A DNA stretch of 64,000 bases, from NCBI GenBank assembly GCA_038501195.1, contig JBBPUQ010000007.1, positions 4,379,501-4,443,500 of the forward strand, read 5' to 3'. The notes below the pieces were generated by a model. That model was not told the DNA's origin. It saw only the letters and a list, made by a program, of their open reading frames with translations, and searched no databases. This document shows, piece by piece, positions 1 to 10,988 of the stretch (the stretch's first letter is position 1; each line of letters starts with the position of its first letter). Origin of the DNA: Nemania diffusa (lineage: Eukaryota > Ascomycota > Sordariomycetes > Xylariales > Xylariaceae). The translations under genes were made by a program, and so were the position numbers.

Positions 1-27
1 CTTATTTTATTTTATTTTATTTTGCAG
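1..27. repeat. ATTTT pentanucleotide microsatellite
   Basis: The window opens with four to five tandem copies of TATTT ending in a TTTTGCAG acceptor-like stretch, 72 bp upstream of the first start codon. It could be the end of a 5' UTR intron of the next gene, but the donor would lie outside the window. Confidence 0.6.
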
Positions 28-99
28 AGAGCCTCTCCCTAGATCCCTTTTCGACCCCGATTTCGCTTCTTCGGCTCAGATGGCCCCAATATTGACGCC

Positions 100-1338
100 A
101 TGCGAATCCCTTTGCATAAACCCTTGATACCTGTGTTGTTCCGAGGAATGCACACCAGAGCTTTTACCCCTCTGTCGCCACGGCATTTCCACCAGACCAC
201 CCTCACATCTCTGCCTCGGAGGCGCAATTTCTTCACCTCGAATCAATTGCTCGCCGCCAGCGAAAATGTCGACAGCCCTGAGGTTCCCTATGGTCCATCG
301 AAGGAGCCACAGACGCCCGAGAACACCAAGTCGCTGAAAAGAAAACCTGTGCGCGCATCCGCCGCCAAGAGCCTCCGCCTGGGCGCTGTGACGAAACCGC
401 CCAAGCGACCCGGCAATGCGAGGAAGTCCGCCATTGCCGAGACCGCCGAACACGATGAGACCGACTCGAGTCGCACTATCCGGGCCATATGCGTCGCCCA
501 GTCGTTTGACATGGCCCAGGTTCAGGAGATCCTGCGCTTCCACGGCTTCGAGCTGGACCCGGATGGCACCGAATTCGACACCCAGGCCGTCGTGCACGCG
601 AGGGGCGTGAATAACGGGGATATCTTCGTCTTCCCCTCGGGCACCGTCGTGACATGGTCCGTGTCCGAAGACATACTCGTGAAGCTCGCATCGAGACATC
701 TCATTCGAGCCGCGAGCTTCCCGCACCTGGACCGCGCCGAGATGGAGATGCTCGAGTTCGCCCCTGACGAGTCCCGCGATACGAGCTACATGAAGGGAGA
801 GGTCGTGATCCTGGGCACGAGAGCCCAAGAGTCGGAAAACAACCGGTCAGACACAACTCTCGCCAAAGTCGCTTTCTCGAGCGGACTGGCAAGGAGTCCG
901 AAACTAGCCGTCCTAGAGACGGATCTCGAATACCTCCTTCAGGAGTCCAAGGCAACGTTGAACGTGCTCGCGGCGGGGTCGCAGAACAAGCTGAAGCGAT
1001 CGTCCATCATGAAAATGACGGGCCAGCTGCTGAATCTGCGGTCGCAGCTGAACCACTACTCCGACATCACGGAGGAGCTCCCGGACATGTTTTGGGAGTC
1101 GGAATCTGTGCTAGAGGAGTACTATAACCAGATCGGCGCGGCGCTCTCCGTTCGTCGACGCATCGAGATCCTCAACAAGCGGATCGATTACGCGCACGAG
1201 AACGTGACTGTTCTACGGGAGATGATTAGCGAGAAGTATGGCCACAGGCTGGAGTGGATCATCATTGCCTTAATCACCGTCGAAGTGCTCTTCGAGCTTA
1301 GGAGAGTTTATCGTGAAGACATAAGTGGTGAGGCTTAG
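100..1338 (+). CDS. RMND1/RMD1-family (DUF155) mitochondrial protein
   Basis: Single-exon frame of 412 residues. The first 50 or so residues are rich in Arg, Ser, Thr and His with almost no acids, like a mitochondrial presequence, followed by a Lys/Arg/Pro-rich linker to about residue 125. From about residue 130 the DUF155 pattern is visible: a segment FGFELD-like around 'FHGFELDPDG', 'DIFVFPSGTVVTWS', and a helical C-terminal part with 'LAVLETDLEYLL', 'ELPDMFWE' and 'RRRIEILNKRIDYAHE'. A hydrophobic span near residues 384-400 ('LEWIIIALITVEVLFEL') is the usual C-terminal membrane anchor. Family members (human RMND1, yeast Mrx10) sit in the inner mitochondrial membrane and support mitochondrial translation; the presequence favours that branch over the non-mitochondrial RMD1/Sif2 branch. 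The start is the first ATG after the AT-rich leader. Family call is from memory of the pattern; orthology is inferred. Confidence 0.85.
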   Translation: MRIPLHKPLIPVLFRGMHTRAFTPLSPRHFHQTTLTSLPRRRNFFTSNQLLAASENVDSPEVPYGPSKEPQTPENTKSLKRKPVRASAAKSLRLGAVTKPPKRPGNARKSAIAETAEHDETDSSRTIRAICVAQSFDMAQVQEILRFHGFELDPDGTEFDTQAVVHARGVNNGDIFVFPSGTVVTWSVSEDILVKLASRHLIRAASFPHLDRAEMEMLEFAPDESRDTSYMKGEVVILGTRAQESENNRSDTTLAKVAFSSGLARSPKLAVLETDLEYLLQESKATLNVLAAGSQNKLKRSSIMKMTGQLLNLRSQLNHYSDITEELPDMFWESESVLEEYYNQIGAALSVRRRIEILNKRIDYAHENVTVLREMISEKYGHRLEWIIIALITVEVLFELRRVYREDISGEA

Positions 1339-1746
1339 ATAAAAGCTAGCACCTGTACTACATGTTTGTTTATACGAGATTATGATACCCAACTCTGTCT
1401 AGCATTTTGAATGCAACCATTTTGAAACATTCGTAACTCTTACTCTATGTGACTCGAAACGACACTTTCAGTTCATCCAATCCGCAAAAGGGATCCTATA
1501 CTTTTGTGGTACTACTAGTATTCCCTCGCGGCGTAAACGCTGCTTGTAGATCTCTTTAGCTGTCTTCCCAGTGAGGGATATCGTTTATTCGTGTTGGCTT
1601 AACTGCCTGTCTATGGCTAGGCACTACTAAGACCTATGATTTCCAATGTCCTCTATAAAACGCAGTTCCCATATATACTAGGTAGGTGGTCTCGTAGATT
1701 TTATATGACACAATGCATAACCTTCGCATAAACACCGCGCCATCCT
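1339..1746. other. Intergenic, convergent gene ends
   Basis: Lies between the tail-to-tail ends of the RMND1-like and BNR genes. It would hold both 3' UTRs. No open frame, repeat or structured element seen. Confidence 0.6.
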
Positions 1747-3138
1747 CTAGTCCGACACATGCAGCAACCTCCCGAGGGGCTTTCCGCGATGTTCATACAC
1801 AGCCATGACCTCATCATCCGCCATGCACAGCACGCCGGGCCAATGCGACGGCGCCTCGTGGACAAGCACGGGGTGCTCGGACCACCGGATCCGGCCCGCA
1901 TGCAGCCCGTCCGCAAACACGGCCTTGATGGCCGCATGGCGCGGCCACTTGGGCTCGTCCACATCCTCGTCCGTCATGAACACCACCGCCAGCCGCCCGC
2001 CACGACACGCCGCGATCTGCGGGGACCCCGCGTTCCGGCTCGCGCCGCGCGGGACGTAGACGACGCCGCGGCCGCCCCAGCTCGCCCCTTCGTCGTACGA
2101 CACGACGTACTCGAGGCTGAAGTGCGGGCGCCGCCGCGTCGTCTCGAACACCATGACCAGCGCCTCGGCGCCCGTCGCGCCGTCCCGCGCGCGCGCGATC
2201 CCCTGCATGCCGTCACGCAAGTTTTCATCGCGCGCGTGGCACCGCAGGCAGCGCGGCGGCGCGCTCCACGTGGTGCCGGCGTCGGCGGAGTCGACGCTGA
2301 AGGTCTCCTGGTCGTTCTTGGCGAGCTCGCCCGAGTACGTGAGCTGCACGAACGGCGGGGAGGAGGGGGGAGTGACGACGCGCATGAAGGGCTCCCAGAG
2401 CCCCATGCCGCCGCTGCGCGCGGCGGATTGCTCCGCCGCCTGCGAGGCGAAGCGCCACGTGCGCCCGCCGTCCGTGCTGCGGCACACCGTGATGCGGAAG
2501 TGCGTGGGCTTCCCGTCCTGCCCGCGCGCGTGGTTGCGGAACGCCGCGAGCACCGTCGGGCCCTCGGCCCCCGCGGCAGCAGCAGCGGGGACCTCGAGGA
2601 GAAACCCGTTGTCGATGTCGCCGGGCCCGCGGGTGATCTCGCTGAAGGGCGCGAAGGAGCGCCCGTTGTCGGTGCTGCGGGACACCTTGAGCACGTGCGC
2701 GCCCTGCAGCACGCGCGTGACGACGCACAGCAGCGTGCCGTCGGACAGGCGGCAGAGGCGCGGGTACGTGCCGCCCTCGTGTAGGGGTACCACGGCGGAG
2801 CTGAGAGTCCAGGTGTGCGGGCGCGGGACGGCGACGGCAGCGTTGGCGTCGGCGTCGACGGCAGGGGGGACTAGGCTCTGGAACTGCTGCTGCGGCTGGA
2901 ACTGGGGCTGCGGCTGCTCGGGCTGAAGCAGCTGCTCCGGCGATGACGAGGAGCCGGCCGAGTGCCTCCTGAAGTGGCTCAGGAGCTTATGTCCGAGTGC
3001 GCCGGCCATGATGAGTAGTATGATGAGTTTGAATAGCTTCACTCTCGCGAACAGAAGTCTCTTGATCCGCGAGGGAGGCGAGACATGATGGCCCATTTCA
3101 TCGTTGCCTGGCGAGTTTGTTGCAATCGTCGGGCTCAT
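1747..3138 (-). CDS. Membrane-anchored sialidase-fold (BNR/Asp-box) protein
   Basis: Single-exon gene of 463 residues. A basic N-terminus (residues 24-37) is followed by a hydrophobic span at about 38-54, so it looks like a type II signal anchor rather than a cleaved signal peptide. Residues about 60-105 are a Ser/Gln/Pro/Ala-rich stalk. The rest is a beta-propeller of the sialidase superfamily: '[16 protein letters not shown]' in blade one, then four Asp-box motifs of the S-x-D-x-G-x-[TS]-[WF] type ('STDNGRSF', 'STDGGRTW', 'SADAGTTW', 'SYDEGASW'). Fungal relatives include GH93 exo-arabinanases and uncharacterised BNR proteins; substrate and activity cannot be assigned here. The coding region is strikingly GC-rich, with an Ala/Arg-rich codon pattern unlike the neighbouring Clr5-ankyrin gene. 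The start is the ATG giving the basic-plus-hydrophobic anchor. Confidence 0.8.
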   Translation of the reverse strand: MSPTIATNSPGNDEMGHHVSPPSRIKRLLFARVKLFKLIILLIMAGALGHKLLSHFRRHSAGSSSSPEQLLQPEQPQPQFQPQQQFQSLVPPAVDADANAAVAVPRPHTWTLSSAVVPLHEGGTYPRLCRLSDGTLLCVVTRVLQGAHVLKVSRSTDNGRSFAPFSEITRGPGDIDNGFLLEVPAAAAAGAEGPTVLAAFRNHARGQDGKPTHFRITVCRSTDGGRTWRFASQAAEQSAARSGGMGLWEPFMRVVTPPSSPPFVQLTYSGELAKNDQETFSVDSADAGTTWSAPPRCLRCHARDENLRDGMQGIARARDGATGAEALVMVFETTRRRPHFSLEYVVSYDEGASWGGRGVVYVPRGASRNAGSPQIAACRGGRLAVVFMTDEDVDEPKWPRHAAIKAVFADGLHAGRIRWSEHPVLVHEAPSHWPGVLCMADDEVMAVYEHRGKPLGRLLHVSD

Positions 3139-3345
3139 TGGTGATCCCTAGAGTCCACGCGCGTCCGATGACGAAATGTGCGCTCTGTTTGGTTCTGTTG
3201 GCCTTTATTCTCATGCGCGCTAGACTGGAGTCGGGTTAGCGTAGCTAGGATCCCTTCAAGTGGAGCTTCAGTTCATCCTGGATTTCCTCTTTCGGCAGTC
3301 AAGGACCAATGATATCTTGATGCTGGGTTAGGTATTTGAATTTAG

Positions 3346-6300
3346 TTACCCCTCCCTACCGTATTCTATATCCATCTCGTAACACTCAAACCACCAATCG
3401 CATTCTTGATCACCGCGATTCATCGTATCATCAGTCGCTACATCATCTAGTTCGTCCCCCTCAGAGTCAGTGTCAAAGTCTACGTCCACCTTGGGCAACA
3501 AGTTTTCATCTTCTTCCGACCAGCCTGCACACTTTTTCAGATGATCTGCAACAACAAAGTGGCGTTCCTTCATTGCTAATTTCACGGCTTTGATAAAACG
3601 GCGGCGCCATCGGCCCGTGGTTCGGGCTCCCTCTGTCAGCAGAAACTCTAGCATGTCGAGCCTTCCATGCTCCGCGGCTCCCTGAAGTGCAGTTCTACCG
3701 CAATTCTGTGATGGAGGTGCATTGACTTGGGCACCTTTGTCGATCAAGTACTTAGCAAGCCCCAAGTGGCCACATATTGCGGCGAATTGCAACGGGGTTC
3801 CTCCTTTCTCTACAGCAGGTGGACTGTTAACATTTGCTCCGGCTTGAACGAGACAATGCACAATGCCGGTTTCGCCCCGTTTCACAGCTGCTTGGAGGGG
3901 AGACCGGCCCGACGATATGTCGTTAGGATTCACGTCTACTCCAGCTCGAAGGAGAGAATTCACAATGTCCAATCTGCCCTCGTCCACAGCTATTTGGAGA
4001 GGGCTGTTCCACGAGGATTTGCCGGCGGGATTCACATCTACTCCGGCTCCGAGGAGAGAGTCTATAATGTCTAATTTCCCACCCAGCACAGCCATTTGGA
4101 GAAGAGAGGCAGACTTCTCGGGTGTGTCGGCATTTACGTCTGCCCTGGCTTTAACGAGATAATCCACGATGTCAAATTTGCCCTTAATCACAGCTTCTTG
4201 GAGAGGAGATACCATGTCCTGGGGTCTGTGGTTCGCATTTATGTCTGCCCCGGCTTTAACAAGAAAGTCCAATATTTTTAAATCGCCGGTTAGCACTGCT
4301 ACATGGAGAGGCCTTCCGATAGATGATCCGCGGCCATTGGCGTCTACCCCAGCCTTTAATAGCAGGGTAATCAGTTCTATGTTGCGATGTCTGATTGCCC
4401 ACGCCAAAGGGCTGGAGCTACCAAAGTCTTGATAGCTGTAATCGCTACGTTGACTATGATTGAGAAGGGTCTGGACGAACTTGGTGTTGTTAAAGGAGGC
4501 AGCGACCACCCATGTGAGTTCATCTGTGCCAAAACCATTGCTTAAAAGATAGGAACACGCTTCGAGCGCATCAGAGCGCATAGAACTTGCTACTACAGCT
4601 AGTGGGCTCCCATAAAATCGTGCGGTCCTTAGATCTAGTCGACCCTTCGGCTGATATTCGCCCCTTCGAATGTCCTCGGCCCAGTACTCCACATAGGCAT
4701 CGTTGCTATTCCAATTACGTAGTAGTGGCAATGGTCCAGTGTAGCAAGATGGCGGATGAGCGAGAAGATTTTGTAGAAGAACCGGATTATTAGACATCGC
4801 GGCGACCGCAATTGCTGCAATTTCAAACGGGTCGTCGCTCGTTCCAGCGGGCCGGTTTTGCATGAGGCTTTGAATCAATGAATCGTTTTCCATTATAATC
4901 GCAGCATATAATGCACCTGCATTGTAAATCTTAGGCTCGGTTTCGAATATTCTACGCACTAATGTGTGGTTCCGTACTAAAATAGCCTCCTGGAGCTTTT
5001 CTCCAGGCGTCATCTTCGTCATATTGCCGCCATGTATCAGAGGACTCAAAATGTGGATACCGATTTCACTGTTGACCTCTCTACTGAGAGGTTGTATATC
5101 TTTTGATCGTGATTGAGAAGTAGCATCATTCAGTCGGTCAAATGGACATGAGGCTATGCGAAGTGCCCAATGCAGTTTACTTTTTCCTCTCTCGTCCAAT
5201 TTCCCTAGATTCACTCCGGCCTCTATACTCGCTACGAATAATTCATCATCGCGATATAGGTCGGCAATACTTAGTTCATCTCCAACGAGTTTTGCTCTGG
5301 CGCAAATTAACATGGCAGCACAGCATAGGAGATCAGAGTGACGAGGATCGAACGGGGCTGACCGTTGGATTGCATTGAATAAAATATCGAGAGGCGCCAT
5401 CCCAGATCCATAGTTAGGCATATTGAGCCAGTTCTTGAATGACAGCTCTTCAGCAGAGGAATCAAATATAGGGGCAGCGTTGACATCAGCACCCTTCTCA
5501 ATCAAAAATCCCACCACATCTTTATGTCCACCGTAGCAAGCAGCATGAAGGGGGGAGAATTCCGTAGTGACCAATGTGTTCCCCCCTAAACGCAGCAGAA
5601 CTTGGCAGGTGCTTAAGTGGCCGTATCGCGCTGCAGTATGTAATGGCGTAATGTCATACTCGTTGGCCACGATGGTGGGCGAAATTTTGTATAGAGAATG
5701 GATGATGTCATTATGTCCCTTGGTCGCTGCTGCTATAAACACATCCGGTATAATAAAGGTGGTAAGGGGGGTGGATGGATATTTAAGGCGTAGAAGATCC
5801 AAGATGTGCGATGTCTGCTCAAACCCCGTAGACGCTGCTACGGTCAAGGCTGTTCTGGAAGAAGAATCCAAATCAGCGGTGAGATCACCTCCGCGTTGTA
5901 CAACCATTTCAACAAGGTCTTTCTCATTTCTCCTGATCGCGCGGTGGAGGGCCCGAGTTAGATTCTTGGAAGCGCCGTGTTTGAACAGAAGGTCTGCCAA
6001 GTTGAAAACGTTGTCGCTGTCCCAAGACTGCTGCAGAACGATTTCTAGGATTGTCTGGGATTTACCCATGTATTGTACTAGTATGTTAGCGTCAGCACCT
6101 GCGTTTAGGAGGTGTTTTGTCAAATCGAGAACGACCTGTTGCATGCATGAACGGTCAACTAGCAAGTCTTGGAATCTAGTCCAAAAAGCTTGCGCAGCCG
6201 TATTTGGGCAATATCCTGATGTTACTAGCCATTTGACGATGGCTTCGGCTCGGGTGTCTCTTGGTTGACATAGCGTTACCATGCACTTATCAATCGAAGT

Positions 6301-7340
6301 ATTGAAGAGTTTTTCCATGAATGCATCGATAGTTGGACTCTTATCTTCTCCAAGCTTAACACCGAGGCGAAAGATATTACCGTCTTCAAAACCCTTCATA
6401 ATTTGCTCCCACTTCTCACTTTCTTCTAGATAGAGAGCATTATTCGACACATTGAATATGATCATAGAGACATATTCACGCATAAAGTCTTCGGCTGATC
6501 CATTCAGAAGATTGTAAGCACGTTCAAGGTTCTCCTCGGGGTACCTTTCGGGCATTGATCTCCCGATGACGGCGGCAAGTTTAGAAACTCCGATATGCGC
6601 CATATCTGTTCTGAATGCTGCAGGTAGGATTTTAGAACCCAGATCGCTCGAAGGTGTGTTCTGGCTTTCTAGCTTGAATAGCTTGCAGGCTTTGAGCACC
6701 CCTTGATTGTATACTGTTAGCGGAAGGACCCATCGATCTTTGGTGCATCAACTAACCGGGTAACTCTCGCGATGAGAACCTCAGCCACGGTAAAGTGGCC
6801 GGCCACTCGAATTCCATTGTAATAGGCTGTGGGGTACAAACAGCTACCTGACCGTCTGCCAACGGCGGAGGTGACGAATTTCCTTATATTACTTAGTATC
6901 AGTACGAATATCTTGAAGCGGGAGTCGGAGTCTAAGCTTACGTAGAGCAAGGTGGGCCAATGTAGACTGGTCACCGTAACGACCTGTCTCCTTTTTGACC
7001 TTCTCTTGCTTGACACGCTTCCCTCCGAGGATCACTTCAGATTGCTTTCCGTCATATTCCCTCTTCCTGATGTGGCATTCAATGGATTTCCATATCTCCT
7101 TATTGATATTCTTTCGGAATCTCCATTTTTTCATCTTGGTTTCAATTTGATGGGTTCTATTCTTGTCAGCGTTGAACTAGTTGGTGAAATGAGGATATCT
7201 CACGTGGTATCTAGCCCTTGATTTTTTAATTCGCTTTGGACTTCCTTAAGCGACTTGTTGTCTTCAAGATACACCTTCCGGATGAGATCTTTATGATCCT
7301 CCCATTGCTGATCGCTCAGCTTGGAGCTTTTGCGGCTCAT
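3346..7340 (-). CDS. Clr5-domain / ankyrin-repeat protein (1239 residues, 3 exons)
   Basis: The long frame at 3346-6699 has no upstream ATG of its own; splicing restores an N-terminus. Exon 1 is 7340-7204, intron 7203-7157 (GTGAGA...AATAG), exon 2 7156-6942, intron 6941-6714 (GTAAGC...CTAACAG), exon 3 6713-3346. Phases agree and the total is 1240 codons including stop. Exons 1-2 encode a Clr5 domain: a W-x5-I-x3-Y-x4-SLKEVQ helix pair, then 'TTHQIETKMKKWRFRKN', which matches the family signature of an aromatic/basic K-K-W-x-x-R-K-N end. Exon 3 carries a helical middle section and then about fifteen ankyrin units with the usual G-x-TPLxxAAxxGxxxxVxxLLxxGAxVN pattern ('TPLQFAAICGHLGLAKYLIDKGAQVN' region near the C-terminus), followed by an acidic tail. 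Clr5-ankyrin proteins are common in filamentous ascomycetes; their cellular role is mostly unknown, though the Clr5 domain is thought to bind nucleic acid. The exon 2/3 junction is less certain than the exon 1/2 junction. Confidence 0.82.
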
Positions 7341-8225
7341 ATCGACTGGTAATTTCGAGGATGTAAATGCAACGAAGAGCAGATATTACCTGTATAGAGA
7401 GAGTATGAACTTGGATGTGAATCGTGTGAAATATCAGACAGTGAATGTCGGCCAGTGGTCGCTATATTCGAGCGGGACGTAGAACTTGTCATGGGACTTG
7501 GTCCAGCAGATCCACAAAGCTAGGTCGCGGGATAGAGTCAGGGCTCCATTTCGTTGATTCCTCAGTCCTGCCCAACCATTTAGAGACGACTCCTCTCCTT
7601 ATATAAAGTAATGGTTGATACAAATACCCCTAGAGGTCTAGTAGCGGCCTCGCTGCGACGTTATCGACTGACAGAACTGGATAGGGGCGCAGTAAGATGG
7701 ATCTATGCATGCGCAATTATGATTGGGCAGAGACCAGAGTCTGAAAAGATATTGGTCTGCCATAGAGGTGCATAGAGGTACGTACCCCGATGATACCTTT
7801 CCACCTAGGTAGCCAAAAGCCAAGCGCGACCCTGGTTGTAGCGAGCTGTCTTTCATACCTGATTGGCAACTTCCCAAAATCTGAAGTCTCCTGGGACCCG
7901 CCAAGTGGTGTGTTTCCTGGTCGTACGGGATAGGATGGCTCTCAGAATCTGAAAAGGCATTATATGCTGTCGGTGGCTGTGATAACATACTATTTAGTTG
8001 GATTATTTGCATGAGGCGCCATGCTGTCCAGCTTATTCACCAAACATGCAGAGGAACAGAGACTCTCCTACTTTCTTCATTTAATTAAAAGAGCATAGTA
8101 GGTACATCTACTGGATTGCGATATCTTTCCCTCCTCATCTACCACCCTACTTTTCCCTTTCCATAGAAAGCTCGACATCTTTCGCATACAGGATCAAAGA
8201 CACAGCGACCACCTGCCAGAGCATC
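7341..8225. other. Divergent intergenic region
   Basis: Separates the minus-strand Clr5-ankyrin gene from the plus-strand small membrane protein gene, so it should hold both promoters. A CCTAGGTAG motif lies near 7804. A 124-codon minus-strand frame at 7638-8012 has no recognisable content. Nothing else seen. Confidence 0.55.
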
Positions 8226-8612
8226 ATGGCTGTACCGAATAGCCTCCTCGGGCCAATTCTAGGCGGCCTTCTGGGTTTCTTGGGAGCTATTGGGGCTGCC
8301 ATCATTGCTCTTATTCTTGCTCGGCGGGAGCGAGTACGACGAATGGATGAGGAGTGCATCCGTAAGTCAACGCTTTCTGGCCTGATTGTCAATGACTGCT
8401 GATTTTCATTGAAGATGACCGAGGTCGCGAGCTAAGCCATATCCCACACGACAATAGCTTCCCTCACGAAGAGACTACTAGCGCTATGATGATGTGCACC
8501 GTAGCGACCATTGATCGATTGAGTTTCAGAGGTGTATCGAAGGTGAGTAGATAGAGCCCTTCAAGCAACCTCTAACACTCCATTGCAGCTAACTGCGGAC
8601 TCAGGACGGTAG
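8226..8612 (+). CDS. Small single-pass membrane protein (95 residues, 3 exons)
   Basis: Built by hand because each exon is short. Exon 1 is 8226-8361, intron 8362-8414 (GTAAGT...TTGAAG), exon 2 8415-8542, intron 8543-8588 (GTGAGT...CTAACACTCCATTGCAG), exon 3 8589-8612 ending TAG. Phases 1 and 0 fit without a stop. The product begins with a short Gly/Leu-rich stretch and a strong hydrophobic span at about residues 7-31 (GLLGFLGAIGAAIIALILA), followed directly by RRERVRR, an inside-positive stop-transfer pattern, then a short hydrophilic tail with Met and Ser/His. There is no cleavable signal peptide, so a type III or signal-anchor topology is likely. I do not recognise the family; the architecture resembles small glycophorin-like or mid2-like fungal membrane anchors only in general form. 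Canonical splice motifs at both introns support a real gene. Confidence 0.65.
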
Positions 8613-9677
8613 GCAGAGAGGGTAGTGTTTGGGATTAGGCACCCTGTACTTTGATCACCGATGACAAAACAACTTTATACCCGCTGACAGCTTGAGTTGC
8701 ATAAACCCTCTGTCTATATCCCGGCTGTGGTTTATAGTCTTGTTCAACGGTGTCGCGGGTCTCATGTTGCGCTGGATAGACTCGAATGGCTCTGCTCTGA
8801 TCTACCGCTGGCCAGAACGTTCATCTTCAATAGTCTATCATAGCCTCAGCTAAAACCCACTCGCATTCTGTCTACCTGTTCGCATTTGGTACGTGACGTG
8901 CATCATCTGAGAAAGTCGATGATACGGCATTGATGATGTCTGCTTTTGTATTGGTTCTCCCCCAAAATTATCGATGGAATGGGAAAGAGTGTTTTGATGG
9001 AGATGGAAATGGAAATGGAAATGGCTGCCGGTGTACAGCCGTCTATGTGGTACTATTTGCAACCGGATCTGGGTTGCATACCGTTGCTCGGCTGTCTCCA
9101 GGTGCGTCATCTAGATACTGTTTTGGGCAATGGCTGGTCGGTCACAAGCCACACTGGATAGCACACGTGCCATTTGCTGCGCTGTTTACGTCGGGGGGGA
9201 TACAAGTACTGTAGACTCCGAGGCTTGAAACACTCGCTCCTGCCAGCATATCCGACGCCTGCATGACCTGATTTGGGTTTAGCGCAAGGTATTGATGTGT
9301 TGGAGAGCTCCAGAGCCGTCGCATGTCGCCACACTGGTGCCTGGCACAGGCCCACACTGTCCACCGTTTCCCCTACAGCACCTGCACGCTACCTGGGATC
9401 GCGGATGCTGATTGGCGATAAGCAAGCTCTGCCCCAGTTATCCCCCGCCGGTGTCCCATCATAGGTACCCATTAACCTTATCTCCCAGACCAGCTGCATC
9501 ATCCAATACCCTCTTCCTCTCTCCTACCTCTACATCATCACTGTCAGCATCCATCTTCCCTCGCTTTCAACTACTCGAAAGCGATCACTCGAAGGCCAGC
9601 CTCTTCAAGTTTCGTTTTCTTCTACTGCGTCTGAATCTTTACTATTCCTTCCATCGTTCTTACTAGCGCTGCCCATC
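8613..9677. other. Intergenic region upstream of the aspartyl protease
   Basis: Contains a short GGAAAT hexamer run near 9000-9024 and, from about 9450, a C/T-rich leader typical of fungal promoters and 5' UTRs. The open frames here are overlapping and short with no recognisable content. Confidence 0.5.

Positions 9678-10988
<1,311 letters not shown>

Noticed and set aside
76..828. 250-codon minus-strand frame antisense to the RMND1-like gene
   Set aside because: It is the complement of a GC-rich coding region; the plus-strand frame has recognisable DUF155 content and this one does not.
1759..2926. Long plus-strand frames (341 and 257 codons) opposite the BNR gene
   Set aside because: Arg/Ala/Pro-rich shadows caused by high GC in the Asp-box gene; no domain pattern.
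7638..8012. 124-codon minus-strand frame with ATG
   Set aside because: No recognisable motif and unlikely composition, and it lies in a divergent promoter region.
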